DNA of 64,000 bases from an uncultured Tateyamaria sp. (GCF_947487805.1 NZ_CANKXW010000002.1:248001-312000); one strand, 5' to 3'; positions 19,055 through 28,954 are shown, counted from the stretch's first letter. Numbers and translations: made by a program. Notes: generated by a model not told the origin, from the sequence alone.

Positions 19055-19549
19055 TTAACGCTTGGAGAACTGGAAGCTCTTACGCGCTTTGGCCTTACCG
19101 TATTTCTTACGCTCGACCACGCGGCTGTCGCGGGTCAGGAAGCCTGCGGCCTTCAGCGCGGGACGCAGCGAGGGATCATAAAGCTGCAGCGCCTTGGACA
19201 CGCCATGCTTGACCGCGCCGGCCTGACCGGAGAGGCCACCGCCCTTGACGGTTGCGACCACGTCGAACTGACCTTCGACACCGGCAACGGTGAAGGGTTG
19301 CGCGAGGATCATCTGCAACACGGGGCGGGCAAAGTAGGTGTTCATCTCTTTGCCATTCACGGTGACCTTGCCCGAACCGGGTTTGATCCAGACGCGGGCA
19401 ACCGCGTCCTTCCGTTTGCCTGTGGCATAGGACCGGCCCAGCTCGTCGCGGACGGGCTCACGGTGCACCAGTTCGACCGCCTCGGGGGCTGCGTCGCCTG
19501 CAACTGCCTGCAGGTCTTCGAGTGTGTTGATTTCGTCGGACATACTCAT
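19055..19549 (-). CDS. rpsI: 30S ribosomal protein S9
   Basis: A 164-residue ribosomal protein with the conserved [14 protein letters not shown] segment, [12 protein letters not shown] and the C-terminal basic tail ending KSFQFSKR. It has an N-terminal extension of about 35 acidic residues relative to E. coli S9, common in alphaproteobacteria. Its ATG overlaps the rplM stop (ATGA), giving translational coupling; a second in-frame Met lies two codons later. Confidence 0.98.
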   Translation of the reverse strand: MSMSDEINTLEDLQAVAGDAAPEAVELVHREPVRDELGRSYATGKRKDAVARVWIKPGSGKVTVNGKEMNTYFARPVLQMILAQPFTVAGVEGQFDVVATVKGGGLSGQAGAVKHGVSKALQLYDPSLRPALKAAGFLTRDSRVVERKKYGKAKARKSFQFSKR

Positions 19550-20007
19550 GCGCTCCGCGTGTTTTTCGAGTTCATGGTCTTGACGTCCAGAACTTCGGGG
19601 CTTTGCGCCTCGTGGGGGTGTTCCGCGCCTGCATAGACGCGCAGGTTGGTCATGATCTGACGGCTCAGGCGGTTGCCGGGCAGCATCCGCTTGACGGCCA
19701 AGGTCACCACACGTTCGGGATGCGCGCCCTCAAGGATCTGCTCCTTGGTGCGCGATTTGATCCCGCCGGGGTGGCCCGTGTGCCAGTAATGGCTTTCCTG
19801 ACGCTTGTTCCCGGTCAGCTGGATCTTTTCAGCGTTGATGATGATGACATTGTCGCCACAATCCATGTGGGGTGTGAACGACGGCTTGTGCTTGCCACGC
19901 AGGCGCATGGCGACGATCGAGGCAAGACGGCCCAGCACCACGCCTTCGGCGTCGATGATGATCCATTTCTTCTCGATATCCGCCGGTGTTGCGGTAAAGG
20001 TTTTCAT
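19546..20007 (-). CDS. rplM: 50S ribosomal protein L13
   Basis: A 153-residue ribosomal protein: [18 protein letters not shown], the [15 protein letters not shown] stretch and [10 protein letters not shown] are family hallmarks. Normal length. It is the first gene of the rplM-rpsI operon and is driven by a strong promoter just upstream. Confidence 0.98.
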   Translation of the reverse strand: MKTFTATPADIEKKWIIIDAEGVVLGRLASIVAMRLRGKHKPSFTPHMDCGDNVIIINAEKIQLTGNKRQESHYWHTGHPGGIKSRTKEQILEGAHPERVVTLAVKRMLPGNRLSRQIMTNLRVYAGAEHPHEAQSPEVLDVKTMNSKNTRSA

Positions 20008-20045
20008 AAGTCACTTCCAAGACGTGTGGAATTTCAGATTGCGCG

Positions 20046-20073
20046 GTTATACAGCAGCGCAAACGCGCGTCAA
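20046..20073 (-). promoter_or_regulatory. sigma-70-type promoter of rplM-rpsI
   Basis: On the minus strand TTGACG (20073-20068) and TATAAC (20051-20046) are separated by 16 bp, about 40 bp upstream of the rplM ATG. Good matches to both hexamers. Confidence 0.75.
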
Positions 20074-20161
20074 TGGCCGCTGGGTCGAATAAATTATTGA
20101 AAAACAATGGTTTGAAATTAAGGTATCATTATACCCCATATTGGAGCGCACTTTTCAAGGT

Positions 20162-21577
20162 TCAAACGCCGATATGCTCTGGCGGGTTGTCCAACAGAAC
20201 GCGCAACCGTTCAATGGCCGCCTCGAAGGTGGGCAGGCTGACGCCTGCGTTGATGGCCATGCGCACCGCGTGGGGGGTGCGTGCATCACGGCACGCGTAT
20301 TCCTCGGCGGCACGGATGCGCACGCCCTGTTGTTCGGCGGCCTGCACAAAGGCACTGGCGCGCCACCCTTCGGGCAGATGCAGCCAGAGAAAGGGCACAT
20401 CCTTGCGCCAGACAATGTCGTAGCTGCCCAGGATGTTCACCGCACGCTGCACATAGGTCCCGATCCCGGTCCGGGCGGCGGCCATAAGGCGCGGCAGTTC
20501 GGGATGCACCAAGAGCTTGGCGGCCAGATCGGTGAGCGGTGTGGCCAGACCGAAAAAGGAATATTCAGCCGTGCGCCGCAACACGTTGGCCCGCCCGCCT
20601 GGGGCGACGGCAATGCCGATACGCAATGCAGGGGTGATGGATTTGGAGATCGAGGAAATGTACCAAGACCGCTCTGGTACAATCATCCGGTAGCCGGGTT
20701 CCTGCGCCTGCCCCAACCTGTAACAATCGTCCTCGAGGATTTGCAGATCGGCCCGCCGCGCCACGTCCGCCAGTGCCCGGCGGCGCGACAGTGGTGTGAA
20801 CCCGCAGGTGGGATTGTGCACTTCAGGTGAGGTGCAGAAGATCTGGGCATCATGTGCGCGCGCGGCTGCCTCCAACGCCTCGGGGATTACGCCATGCGCG
20901 TCCATCTCCACCGGAATCACATCCGCGCGCAGCAACTCAGCTGCGCGTCGGAAGCCGGGATAGGCCAGATCCTCGACCAGAATCGCCGGACGTCGCCCCT
21001 TGAGAAGCGCCTGAAAGACCATGAGAATCGCATTCTGACCGCCATTGGCCAAAACGATGTCATCCGCGTCGAAAGAGCCGAGGGGCGCCTCGTCCAGCCA
21101 ATGCATCGCGGCCACGCGTGCGGCATGACCACCACTGCGCGTGGGGTAGTGCATCACGCCCGAGGGCGGATCCTGGGCGACCTCTGCGAGCAACCCACGG
21201 ATCAACGTCGCCTGCCCAACGCTTGGCAAATGGGGCGAGAACAGATTGACCTGCCAGGATTGCTCCTCGGCAAGGTGTGTTGCACTGTCGATCTCGAGAG
21301 GGACATCCGCAAAAAGAGGTCCCTTTTCATCGGGTTGCGCCACGAACGTCCCGCGCCCGACCGCCGCTGTCAGCGTGCCGTCATCAGTCAGAAGCGTGTA
21401 GGCTCGCGCCACTGTACCGGGCGTGATCCCAAGAGCCCAGGCCAGATCCCGCACCGGCGGAAGCTTGTCCCCCGGCGCCAGAAGCCGCGCGGCGATCCGG
21501 TCCCGGATGGCATGCATCACCGCCTTGTATTTCGGCCCCTGCCCGTCCAGCAGATCCGGCGACCAAATTGTATCCAT
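20162..21577 (-). CDS. MocR-type regulator (GntR domain fused to aminotransferase fold)
   Basis: A 471-residue protein with a winged helix-turn-helix of the GntR family at about residues 15-80 (DKLPPVRDLAWALGITPGTV) joined to a fold type I PLP domain. The PLP lysine lies in SISKSITPALRIG, preceded by the aspartate in LEDDCYR. MocR proteins usually sense PLP or an amino compound. It is divergent from a DUF1127 gene, and the shared gap holds several ATTGTA/TACAAT elements, probably its operators. The start MDTIW at 21577 has only a weak ribosome site. Confidence 0.9.
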   Translation of the reverse strand: MDTIWSPDLLDGQGPKYKAVMHAIRDRIAARLLAPGDKLPPVRDLAWALGITPGTVARAYTLLTDDGTLTAAVGRGTFVAQPDEKGPLFADVPLEIDSATHLAEEQSWQVNLFSPHLPSVGQATLIRGLLAEVAQDPPSGVMHYPTRSGGHAARVAAMHWLDEAPLGSFDADDIVLANGGQNAILMVFQALLKGRRPAILVEDLAYPGFRRAAELLRADVIPVEMDAHGVIPEALEAAARAHDAQIFCTSPEVHNPTCGFTPLSRRRALADVARRADLQILEDDCYRLGQAQEPGYRMIVPERSWYISSISKSITPALRIGIAVAPGGRANVLRRTAEYSFFGLATPLTDLAAKLLVHPELPRLMAAARTGIGTYVQRAVNILGSYDIVWRKDVPFLWLHLPEGWRASAFVQAAEQQGVRIRAAEEYACRDARTPHAVRMAINAGVSLPTFEAAIERLRVLLDNPPEHIGV

Positions 21578-21583
21578 TACAAT
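21567..21583. promoter_or_regulatory. ATTGTA-N5-TACAAT operator, MocR start region
   Basis: A perfect inverted repeat overlapping the ATG of the MocR gene. With the element at 21642 and a single ATTGTA half-site at 21610-21615, it suggests repeated binding sites for this regulator. Confidence 0.55.
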
Positions 21584-21641
21584 ATATCCGTGGATTCGAT
21601 GAATTCTGTATTGTACCACTATCTCATGGCGCTTGCGCCGT

Positions 21642-21657
21642 ATTGTGTCAATACAAT
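21642..21657. promoter_or_regulatory. ATTGTG-N4-TACAAT operator before the DUF1127 gene
   Basis: An inverted repeat with one mismatch related to the one at 21567, ending 15 bp upstream of the DUF1127 ATG and overlapping its ribosome-site region. Likely bound by the divergent MocR regulator. Confidence 0.5.
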
Positions 21658-21671
21658 TTAGGAGTTTCCCA

Positions 21672-21905
21672 ATGACACGTTCGATCCACGCTGCTGAACC
21701 ACACCTCGCCTATTTGACGGCGCAACCCCGCATGCCTGCGGCGTCGGTGCTGGCCTTGCGCGTCGCGGTCGTCCTGTCGAAATGGGCCACACGCCGGCGC
21801 ACCCGGTTGGCGCTGCGCCAGCTGAGCGCGCATCAGCTGCGCGATGTGGGACTGACACCCGCCGACGCCTATATCGAGGCCCGGCGCGTGTTCTGGCGGG
21901 CGTGA
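21672..21905 (+). CDS. DUF1127 small protein
   Basis: A 77-residue basic protein ending in the DUF1127 motif (RRTRLALRQLSAHQLRDVGL), found in many short alphaproteobacterial proteins, some of which affect RNA turnover, phosphate or carbon metabolism. A strong AGGAG ribosome site precedes MTRSIHAAEP. It is divergent from the MocR gene and probably under its control, given the shared inverted repeats. Confidence 0.88.
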   Translation: MTRSIHAAEPHLAYLTAQPRMPAASVLALRVAVVLSKWATRRRTRLALRQLSAHQLRDVGLTPADAYIEARRVFWRA

Positions 21906-21978
21906 CATCCCCGTGGCACCCGCCAGACCTCTTCCTTGGCGGTCGGGTTCGTCCCGGCCGCTTTTTTTGCGTCCGGCC

Positions 21979-22416
21979 CTACCCCGGCAGATCAACGCCC
22001 TGGGGCGGAATCGCATAGGTCAGACTGGCACGTGCGACCGGCTTGTCGTCGCCTTCGGAGTAAAGCAACACGTCGGATACTGACAGCTGCTTGCCCAGCT
22101 TCAGCAGGCGCCCATGCGCGATCAGATCGACCCCCGCCTTGGGTTTGCGCATGAAATCGATGGAACAGTTGGTCGTCACCGCCAGCGCGCGCGGCCCGAT
22201 CTGCGCCAGCGTCACCATATAGGCCGTCACATCGGCCAGCCCGAACATCGCAGGCCCCGAGATCGTGCCGCCCGGGCGTAAATGCCGGTCCTGCACCAAC
22301 AGCCGCAAGACCACACCGGTTTCCGTCACCTCTTCGACGTGAAATTCGCCTGCCACTTCCAGAAATACCTTTTGCAGAAACGCGTTCATGTCTGCGGCTG
22401 TCATTACAACGCCCAT
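21979..22416 (-). CDS. PaaI-type hotdog thioesterase
   Basis: A 145-residue hotdog-fold protein. The RPGGTISGPAMFGLADVTAYM segment is the family active-site helix, where an Asp (or Glu) activates water; PaaI-like enzymes hydrolyse aryl- or acyl-CoA thioesters. The start at 22416 (MGVVMTAADM) has a GAGGG site; the Met at 22404 is an alternative. It is divergent from the enoyl-CoA hydratase, about 57 bp apart, which fits a shared acyl-CoA role. Confidence 0.85.
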   Translation of the reverse strand: MGVVMTAADMNAFLQKVFLEVAGEFHVEEVTETGVVLRLLVQDRHLRPGGTISGPAMFGLADVTAYMVTLAQIGPRALAVTTNCSIDFMRKPKAGVDLIAHGRLLKLGKQLSVSDVLLYSEGDDKPVARASLTYAIPPQGVDLPG

Positions 22417-22473
22417 GCTTTCCCTCGTGGCTTGCCTGACGTAGGGTTCGCCGGAAACCAGACGGAGAGCAAG

Positions 22474-23259
22474 ATGGCAATTCTGGAACGTGAGGTCACG
22501 GGCGCGGTCACGCATTTGCGGATGAATGCGCCGGAGCGGTTGAATGCCTTGTCGGACGAGATGATTGCCGCCGTGCATGGCGCGCTCGACGAGATTGCAG
22601 AGGATCAGTCAGTGCGCGCCGTCGTGCTGTCCGGTGCGGGCAAAGCGTTTTGCGCGGGCCATGACCTCAAGCAGATGACGGCGGGGCGTCAGGCGGACGA
22701 TGGCGGGGCGGCCTATTTCAAGGACCTTTTCGACCGTTGTGCCGCAATGATGGCACGCGTCCAGTCCCTGCCCCAGCCGGTGATTGCGCAGGTGCATGGC
22801 ATTGCCACCGCGGCGGGCTGCCAGCTGGTGGCCACCTGTGACATGGCCGTAGCCGCCCATGGCACGCGGTTTGGCGTCAACGGTGTCAACATCGGGCTGT
22901 TCTGCTCCACTCCGATGGTCGCGCTCAGCCGGAACATCGGGCGCAAGCAGGCCTTTGAAATGTTAACCACGGGCACGTTCATCGAAACCGACCGCGCCGC
23001 CGACCTCGGCCTGATCAACCGTGCCGTTCCGGAGGAGGCGTTGGAGGCGGAGACCCGTGCACTGGCCGAACAGGTGGCGTCCAAACTGGGATCCGCAGTG
23101 CGCATCGGGAAACAGGCGTTTTACGCGCAGATGGAGATGCCGGTCGCGCAAGCCTATGAATTTACAGGCGAAGTCATGGTGCATAACATGCTGCGCGACG
23201 ACACGCGCGAAGGCATCGCCGCCTTCATCGACAAGCGCGATCCGAAATGGTCGCAATAG
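22474..23259 (+). CDS. enoyl-CoA hydratase/isomerase family protein
   Basis: A 261-residue crotonase-fold enzyme. The CoA-binding segment AFCAGHDLKQM (oxyanion hole) at about 55-65 and the IATAAGCQLVATCDMAVAA segment at about 110-128 are diagnostic. At the catalytic position of classical hydratases the second Glu is not evident, so isomerase, hydrolase or lyase activity is possible. A divergent thioesterase lies next to it. Confidence 0.88.
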   Translation: MAILEREVTGAVTHLRMNAPERLNALSDEMIAAVHGALDEIAEDQSVRAVVLSGAGKAFCAGHDLKQMTAGRQADDGGAAYFKDLFDRCAAMMARVQSLPQPVIAQVHGIATAAGCQLVATCDMAVAAHGTRFGVNGVNIGLFCSTPMVALSRNIGRKQAFEMLTTGTFIETDRAADLGLINRAVPEEALEAETRALAEQVASKLGSAVRIGKQAFYAQMEMPVAQAYEFTGEVMVHNMLRDDTREGIAAFIDKRDPKWSQ

Positions 23260-23368
23260 CCGTTTTTTTACATAAAAAACCGTACGACCAATGGTTGTTT
23301 CCAAATCGGCATCCGATTATTTCCAAATGCGTGCTGGCAATTTGGGCGCAAATGAGGCACAAATAGGA

Positions 23369-23387
23369 CACGGTTAACGCAACCGTG
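23369..23387. repeat. inverted repeat CACGGTT-N5-AACCGTG
   Basis: A perfect 7-bp inverted repeat in the gap between the enoyl-CoA hydratase and trmFO, followed by ACGATTTTTG. It could be a weak terminator for the hydratase gene or an operator. Confidence 0.4.
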
Positions 23388-23392
23388 ACGAT

Positions 23393-23471
23393 TTTTGGGT
23401 CGCCGTGGGCGGAAGGTCCCTCCAGGTCAGCCTCTCTCTGACCGACCATCCCCGCAGCGGCGACCCCAAAA
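23393..23471 (+). ncRNA. candidate structured RNA upstream of trmFO
   Basis: A 79-base segment that folds into one long hairpin. The outer arms TTTTGGGTCGCCG (23393-23405) and CGGCGACCCCAAAA (23458-23471) pair over 13 bp with one bulge. An inner stem GGTCAG/CTGACC closes a 7-base loop. It lies 68 bp before the trmFO ATG, so it may be a leader element or an independent small RNA. It does not match the SRP RNA core in order. The strand is a guess. Confidence 0.4.
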
Positions 23472-23538
23472 GCCCCCCTTAAATCGCAAACGCAAGCTTC
23501 TCGTTGCACAGCATCGCCGCGTGCCCTACATCCGCGCC

Positions 23539-24891
23539 ATGACAGATATCTTGCACATCGTGGGCGGCGGCATGGCCGGGTCCGAAGCTGCCTGGCAGGC
23601 GGCACAGATGGGCGTGCGCGTGGTGATCCACGAAATGCGCCCCAAGGTTGGCACCTTTGCCCACCAAACGGGGCTTTTGGGCGAGATGGTGTGCTCGAAC
23701 TCGTTTCGGTCCGACGACAGCGAACAGAATGCCGTCGGCCTGTTGCATTGGGAAATGCGCGCAGCCAACGGGTTGATCATGCAGACCGCGGACAAGCACC
23801 GGCTGCCTGCGGGCGGCGCGCTGGCCGTAGACCGCGATCCGTTTGCCCAGTCGGTGACCGACGCGCTGATGGCGCATCCGAATGTCACCGTGGAATATGG
23901 TGAGGTCACTGCCCTGCCCGAGGATGGTCACTGGATCTTTGCCACCGGGCCGCTGACATCGTCGACCCTGGGTCAAGCGATCGCGGCCGAAACCGGTGCG
24001 GATGCGCTGGCCTTTTTCGACGCGATTGCACCCATCGTCTATTTCGACAGCATCGACATGTCGAAGGCGTGGATGCAGTCGCGCTATGACAAGGGCGAGA
24101 CGGAGGAAGAGCGCACCGCCTACCTCAATTGCCCCATGGACCGGGATCAGTACGAAGCGTTTATCGATGCGCTGTTGGCCGCCGACAAGACCGAGTTTCA
24201 CGAGGGCGAGACAGCGACGTATTTCGACGGGTGCCTGCCCATCGAAGTGATGGCCGAACGCGGGCGCGAGACGTTGCGCTTTGGCCCGATGAAGCCCGTG
24301 GGCCTGACCAATCCGCATGCGCCGGATGTGAAACCCTATGCGGTGGTGCAACTGCGGCGCGACAACAGCCTCGGTACGCTGTACAATATCGTGGGCTTTC
24401 AGACCAAGATGAAGTACGGCGCACAAACCGATGTATTCAAACGCATTCCGGGCCTCGAGAATGCAAGTTTTGCCCGGTTGGGCGGCATTCATCGCAACAC
24501 GTTCCTGAACGCGCCGACCTTGCTGACTGCGGACATGCGGTTGCGGACGCGGCCGCATATCCGCTTTGCCGGGCAGATCACGGGCGTCGAGGGTTATGTG
24601 GAATCCGCGGCCATGGGGCTGCTGGCTGGGCGGATTGCGGCGACCGAGATCCTGGGTGGCACGCTGGAGGTTCCGCCCCTGACCACGGCCATGGGCGCAC
24701 TGATCAACCACATCACCGGCGGCGCCGAGGCCAAGACGTTCCAGCCGATGAATGTAAACTTCGGTCTCTTTCCCCCGGTCGAAGGACTGCGGGGCGGGCG
24801 TCGGGGTCGCAAGGATCGCTACAAGGCCTATACCGACCGGGCCAAGGTCGATTGGCAGGCGTGGCTGGCGCCGCAGGCGCGTGCGGCCTGA
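23539..24891 (+). CDS. trmFO: methylenetetrahydrofolate-tRNA-(uracil-5-)-methyltransferase
   Basis: A 450-residue flavoprotein that makes m5U54 in the tRNA T-loop using methylenetetrahydrofolate and FADH2. The FAD-binding [14 protein letters not shown] motif starts at residue 7, and the family segments VCSNSFRSD and CPMDRDQYE are clear. The ATG at 23539 is the usual family start; the open frame continues upstream but is not coding. Length is normal. Confidence 0.96.
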   Translation: MTDILHIVGGGMAGSEAAWQAAQMGVRVVIHEMRPKVGTFAHQTGLLGEMVCSNSFRSDDSEQNAVGLLHWEMRAANGLIMQTADKHRLPAGGALAVDRDPFAQSVTDALMAHPNVTVEYGEVTALPEDGHWIFATGPLTSSTLGQAIAAETGADALAFFDAIAPIVYFDSIDMSKAWMQSRYDKGETEEERTAYLNCPMDRDQYEAFIDALLAADKTEFHEGETATYFDGCLPIEVMAERGRETLRFGPMKPVGLTNPHAPDVKPYAVVQLRRDNSLGTLYNIVGFQTKMKYGAQTDVFKRIPGLENASFARLGGIHRNTFLNAPTLLTADMRLRTRPHIRFAGQITGVEGYVESAAMGLLAGRIAATEILGGTLEVPPLTTAMGALINHITGGAEAKTFQPMNVNFGLFPPVEGLRGGRRGRKDRYKAYTDRAKVDWQAWLAPQARAA

Positions 24892-24931
24892 CAGACTGGA
24901 CGCAGCCCGCGCGCGGTTCTAGTGTCGGGTC

Positions 24932-25537
24932 ATGACAGGTTTTCTGGACAAGGCATACAAGGCGCGGGATGCGGCATCTACGCGTGTGCTTTACGACGAT
25001 TGGGCGGCCAGCTACGAGGCTGAGGTCAGCGAAAACGGCTATGCTACGCCGGGGCGCTGTGCGTCAGCATTGAAGTCACTCACCGATGACATGCAGCAGC
25101 CCGTGCTGGATTTCGGCTGTGGCACGGGCCTGTCCGGGCTTGCGTTGCGGCTTGCGGGTTTTGAGACACTGGATGGCGTGGATCTGTCAGCCGAGATGCT
25201 GGAAGGTGCGCGCGCCAAAGGTGTGTACCGCCATCTCGACCAGATCGAGGCCGGCGCCCCTCTGCCGCGCGACGGTTACACCTTGATCGCAGCCATCGGA
25301 GTCATCGGCGCGGGCGCGGCCCCGATCTCGGTGCTGCACACGTTGATGTCTGCACTGCCGCGCGGCGGAAAACTGGTGTTCTCCTTCAACGACCATGCGC
25401 TGGAGGACCCCGCGAATGAAGGTGGCGTGTCCGAATGGACCGACTGTGGAGCGGCGCGTCTGTTGTTCAAGGAACACGGGGCACATCTGCCCGGTATCGA
25501 CTTGAACTCTAACGTCTACGTGCTTGAAAAAGCGTGA
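24932..25537 (+). CDS. class I SAM-dependent methyltransferase
   Basis: A 201-residue protein with the SAM-binding motif LDFGCGTGLSG at about residues 58-68, an acidic end of the second strand (VDLSAEM) and a motif II region before GGKLVFSFND. N-terminal residues YDDWAASYEAEV are typical of a small-molecule methyltransferase. Substrate unknown. Its stop overlaps the GTG start of gluQ. Confidence 0.88.
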   Translation: MTGFLDKAYKARDAASTRVLYDDWAASYEAEVSENGYATPGRCASALKSLTDDMQQPVLDFGCGTGLSGLALRLAGFETLDGVDLSAEMLEGARAKGVYRHLDQIEAGAPLPRDGYTLIAAIGVIGAGAAPISVLHTLMSALPRGGKLVFSFNDHALEDPANEGGVSEWTDCGAARLLFKEHGAHLPGIDLNSNVYVLEKA

Positions 25538-26406
25538 GATTCACCACACGATTTGCACCTTCGCCGACAGGGCCTTTGCATTTGGGCCATGCCTATTCGG
25601 CGCTCTTGGCCCATGACATGGCGCGCGCGGCGGGCGGGCAGTTTTTGCTGCGGATCGAGGATATTGACACCACACGGTCCCGCCCCGTCTGGGAACAGGC
25701 GATCTATGACGATCTGCGCTGGCTGGGTGTCACATGGGATGCGCCGCCGCTGCGCCAGTCGGACCGAATCCCGGCCTATCTGGACGCGCTGCACGGGCTT
25801 TGGAATGAACGTGTTCTGTTTCCCTGCACCTGTTCGCGTCGCGATGTTCTTGGCGCTTTGGGTGCGCCTCAGGAGGGTGCTGCGCTCCCCTCCGGGCCGG
25901 ACGGGTTGATATATCCCGGCACGTGTCGGCATGAGGCCGACCGCATGGGTGCGTTCCCCGACGGCGCAGCGCTGCGGCTGGATATGGAGGCCGCGATGGG
26001 TCGGACGGATTTCGGCTTTATCGAAACCGGTGAGCCGACCAACCATACCGCCACGACGATCTCTCATTCCGCAAAGGATCTGCGTACGGACGTCGGCGAT
26101 ATCGTCCTGTCGCGCAAAGATTTTATCGGATCCTACCACCTGTCCGTGGTGCTCGACGACGCGTTTCAGGGGGTGACCCATGTGGTGCGCGGCGCCGATC
26201 TCTACGACAGCACCAAGATCCACGTGGTGTTGCAACGGCTGATGGGGCTGCCCACGCCCACCTACCTCCACCACCGCCTGATCCGCGACGATACAGGCAA
26301 GCGGCTGGCCAAACGGGATGACGCGCGCGCAATCTCCAAATACCGCGCCGATGGGTGCAGCCCGGACGACATCCGCGCCATGGTCGGATTGGAGCGCCGG
26401 GATTAA
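25534..26406 (+). CDS. gluQ: glutamyl-Q tRNA(Asp) synthetase
   Basis: A 290-residue truncated glutamyl-tRNA synthetase paralogue that puts Glu on queuosine-34 of tRNA(Asp). The HLGH form of HIGH is at residues 16-19, the KRLAKR form of KMSKS near 250, and the zinc site CTC-x-YPGTC is present; there is no anticodon-binding domain, which separates it from gltX. The start is GTG, overlapping the stop of the methyltransferase gene (GTGA). It ends over hisI on the opposite strand. Confidence 0.94.
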   Translation: MRFTTRFAPSPTGPLHLGHAYSALLAHDMARAAGGQFLLRIEDIDTTRSRPVWEQAIYDDLRWLGVTWDAPPLRQSDRIPAYLDALHGLWNERVLFPCTCSRRDVLGALGAPQEGAALPSGPDGLIYPGTCRHEADRMGAFPDGAALRLDMEAAMGRTDFGFIETGEPTNHTATTISHSAKDLRTDVGDIVLSRKDFIGSYHLSVVLDDAFQGVTHVVRGADLYDSTKIHVVLQRLMGLPTPTYLHHRLIRDDTGKRLAKRDDARAISKYRADGCSPDDIRAMVGLERRD

Positions 26407-26771
26407 GGGGCTTCGGGCGCCATCAGCTCGGTTTCCGTGCCGTCAGTGACGTCCGTATAGAAACAGGTACGCCGCCCGGTGTGGCAGGCAGGCCCGGTCT
26501 GGCGCACCTGCACGACGATGCAATCGCGGTCGCAATCCACCCGCATCGACACCAATTCCTGCACATGGCCCGAGGTTTCGCCCTTGACCCAGAACGATTG
26601 CCGCGAACGGGACCAATAGGTGACCCGCCCAGTGTCGAGGGTGCGCGCAACCGCCTCCGCGTTCATCCATGCCATCATCAGGATCTCTCCGCTGGATGCG
26701 TCCTGCGCGATGGCGGGGATCAGCCCACGTGCATCATAAAGCAGGTTTGCGGGGTCGAATGCGGTGGACAT
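26403..26771 (-). CDS. hisI: phosphoribosyl-AMP cyclohydrolase
   Basis: A 122-residue enzyme of histidine synthesis that opens the purine ring of phosphoribosyl-AMP. Metal-binding DCDRDC and the [10 protein letters not shown] segment are clear, and the [16 protein letters not shown] segment is typical. It lacks the HisE pyrophosphohydrolase domain, so HisE must be separate. The start is at MSTAFDP. It ends over gluQ, tail to tail, overlapping by 4 bp. Confidence 0.96.
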   Translation of the reverse strand: MSTAFDPANLLYDARGLIPAIAQDASSGEILMMAWMNAEAVARTLDTGRVTYWSRSRQSFWVKGETSGHVQELVSMRVDCDRDCIVVQVRQTGPACHTGRRTCFYTDVTDGTETELMAPEAP

Positions 26772-26825
26772 GGGAAAACCTTTTTGCATCTGCGTCAGGC
26801 CCGCTTATGTAAGGACAAAGACAGT

Positions 26826-27302
26826 ATGACACCAGCCCGGACCCGCCCGATGCCCGCCGATACAGACCTGATCAAACTCTACTCGACGCGCATCCTTGCC
26901 CTTGCCGCCGACATCCCGCACCACGCACGGCTCGACGGCGCGGATGCGACGGTCAAGAAACGCTCGCCCCTGTGCGGCTCGACCGTGACCGTGGATGTCA
27001 GTGTGCAGGACGGACGGATCAGCGCCTTTGGCCAGGATGTAAAAGCCTGTGCACTCGGTCAGGCGGCAGCGGCCGTAACGGGTGGCGCAGTGATCGGCCG
27101 GACATTGAACGAAGTCCTTGCCGCACGCGACGCCTTGCGGGCCATGTTGAAATCTGGTGGCCCTGTGCCGGCCGCCCCTTTCGACGGGTTTGAGGTGCTG
27201 GCGCCCGCGCGGGACTACAAGAACCGCCACGCCTCGATCCTCCTTAGCATCGAGGCGACCGCCGAGGCGATGGAACAGGCACTGCAATCCGATTGCGCCT
27301 GA
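26826..27302 (+). CDS. Fe-S cluster scaffold protein (IscU/NifU-N type)
   Basis: A 158-residue protein with IscU/NifU-like cysteines: SPLCGSTVTV and ACALGQAAAA, and a C-terminal Cys. These bind nascent Fe-S clusters for transfer to apoproteins. It is divergent from hisI. The ATG at 26826 has an AAGGA site; the second in-frame Met, at 26850 (MPADTDL), is the more usual family start. The lineage uses similar proteins besides the SUF system; this protein's own partner is unknown. Confidence 0.8.
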   Translation: MTPARTRPMPADTDLIKLYSTRILALAADIPHHARLDGADATVKKRSPLCGSTVTVDVSVQDGRISAFGQDVKACALGQAAAAVTGGAVIGRTLNEVLAARDALRAMLKSGGPVPAAPFDGFEVLAPARDYKNRHASILLSIEATAEAMEQALQSDCA

Positions 27303-27376
27303 GCGGCAGCCATTAGGCATATTTGAACCTTTCGCACCTAGGCACGGACCATCCGTAACGCCACGAAGGTGCGCGC

Positions 27377-28771
27377 ATGACCGTACAGCCAAATTTCCCC
27401 GATGCGCCCGAATTGAATGTTCTGGCGCGCGCTGCATCGACGCTGGGCTATGAAATCGTGGATATTGCCGGGTTTCTCGATCTGGTCGAGGCACAGGCGC
27501 GGCAACAACGCGCCGCACTTTCTGCGGTTGAGAAAGGTGCGGATGATATCGAAGCGGCAAATACAGCAGTGCAATCCGCCGCGCACGATCTTGATGAAAG
27601 CGTGACGCGGACTGCGGTGGATGTTGAGGCATCGGCTGAAATGGTCCGTGCCTTGGGCGTTCAGTCCCGCGATGTGGCCGCGTGGGTTCAAGACTTGTCC
27701 GAGCGGAGCGGCACAGTCAGTGATACGCTCAAGGCGGTCAAATCCAACAATGCGCAGATCGCCTCAATCTCCATGCAGGTGAATACATTGGCTATCAACG
27801 CCAAGATCGAGGCCGCGCGCGCAGGTGACGCGGGGCGCGGTTTCGCGGTGGTGGCCGAAGCGATCAACGAGTTGTCGCGCAAGACCAAGGATGCGGCAGG
27901 GCAAATCTCTGCCAATATCGAGACGCTGACCGACTGGATCGCGACGCTGGGGGCCGAAGCCACGGAAGTGGCACAGACCGCGACCGATCTGATTGCGCGG
28001 TCTGGCGAAACGGATGAGGCCCTGACACGGATGGAGAAATCCGTAACCGACACGCAGGATCAGGCGGCACGGATCGATACGCAGACGCAAAAGGTGCGCG
28101 GCGCGATCAATCAATTTGCACCCGACATGCGCGGGATTGGTGGCAGTATCGCCAAGACAACGGACGGCATTCACGAAGCACACGAACGCATTCAGCGCCT
28201 GATCGATACGTCCGAAGCAATAGTGCAATCGAGCGCGGCACTTGGCGGAATGACCGAGGATGCGCCATTTATCGACTATGTCCGGAACCGGGCCGCTACG
28301 ATCGGCGTGGCATTCGAAGCCTTGTTGAGCACTGGGCGCCTGGACGAAACTACGCTTTTTGACCGGCGCTACGAACCCATTCCCGGTACGACCCCCGAAC
28401 AGGTGCGCACCCGCTATGTTGATCTGTTCGATGAAATCCTGCCGCCCATTCAGGAACCGGCGCTGGATTTCGACCCCAAGGTGGTGTTCTGCGCGGCGGT
28501 GGACATCAACGGTTATTTGCCAACGCACAATGCCAAGTTCGCGCAGCCGCAATCGCAGGATGTGATCTGGAATACCGCACATTGCCGCAATCGCCGCATC
28601 TTTGACGACCGCGTAGGCCTCAAGGCCGGACGCAATACCGCGCCCTTCCTCTTACAGGTCTATCGCCGGGATATGGGCGGCGGCGCGTTCAAGATGATGA
28701 AGGATCTGTCGGCCCCCATCGTTGTGAACGGATCTCATTGGGGTGGATTGCGGCTGGCCTACACGTTCTGA
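27377..28771 (+). CDS. soluble methyl-accepting chemotaxis protein with C-terminal sensor
   Basis: A 464-residue cytoplasmic chemoreceptor without membrane segments. The coiled-coil signalling domain (about 55-290) carries the conserved tip [20 protein letters not shown] followed by [14 protein letters not shown]. The C-terminal 160 residues form a separate domain ([20 protein letters not shown] then [10 protein letters not shown]), so the sensor follows rather than precedes the signalling part. Such inverted receptors sense internal cues. No other che gene is in the window. Confidence 0.85.
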   Translation: MTVQPNFPDAPELNVLARAASTLGYEIVDIAGFLDLVEAQARQQRAALSAVEKGADDIEAANTAVQSAAHDLDESVTRTAVDVEASAEMVRALGVQSRDVAAWVQDLSERSGTVSDTLKAVKSNNAQIASISMQVNTLAINAKIEAARAGDAGRGFAVVAEAINELSRKTKDAAGQISANIETLTDWIATLGAEATEVAQTATDLIARSGETDEALTRMEKSVTDTQDQAARIDTQTQKVRGAINQFAPDMRGIGGSIAKTTDGIHEAHERIQRLIDTSEAIVQSSAALGGMTEDAPFIDYVRNRAATIGVAFEALLSTGRLDETTLFDRRYEPIPGTTPEQVRTRYVDLFDEILPPIQEPALDFDPKVVFCAAVDINGYLPTHNAKFAQPQSQDVIWNTAHCRNRRIFDDRVGLKAGRNTAPFLLQVYRRDMGGGAFKMMKDLSAPIVVNGSHWGGLRLAYTF

Positions 28772-28780
28772 TCCCCACGC

Positions 28781-28816
28781 AAAAAAAGCGCCGCACATCC
28801 GGGCGGATGGCGGCGC
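28781..28816 (-). terminator. Rho-independent terminator of the small SOS gene
   Basis: GCGCCGC and GCGGCGC (28788-28794, 28810-28816) enclose an inner CATCC/GGATG stem; on the minus strand the hairpin is followed by seven T residues. It lies 139 bp beyond the stop at 28955. Confidence 0.85.
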
Positions 28817-28954
28817 GAGGAAAGCGTCTCTTGCTGGGACAGATCCGGTAACCCCGAAGGCAGACGGGGCGTGAACCGACAGGCAGAGCCGGTCACGAAA
28901 GCGCCAATTGGGACGGGCGCGGGTGAGGGATCATGGCAAGATCGCAGGCAGAAC

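Noticed and set aside
23393-23471. SRP (4.5S) RNA gene
   Set aside because: Contains GGTCAG and GGAAGG-like parts but in the wrong order and without the AGCAGCC motif; kept only as a structured-RNA candidate.
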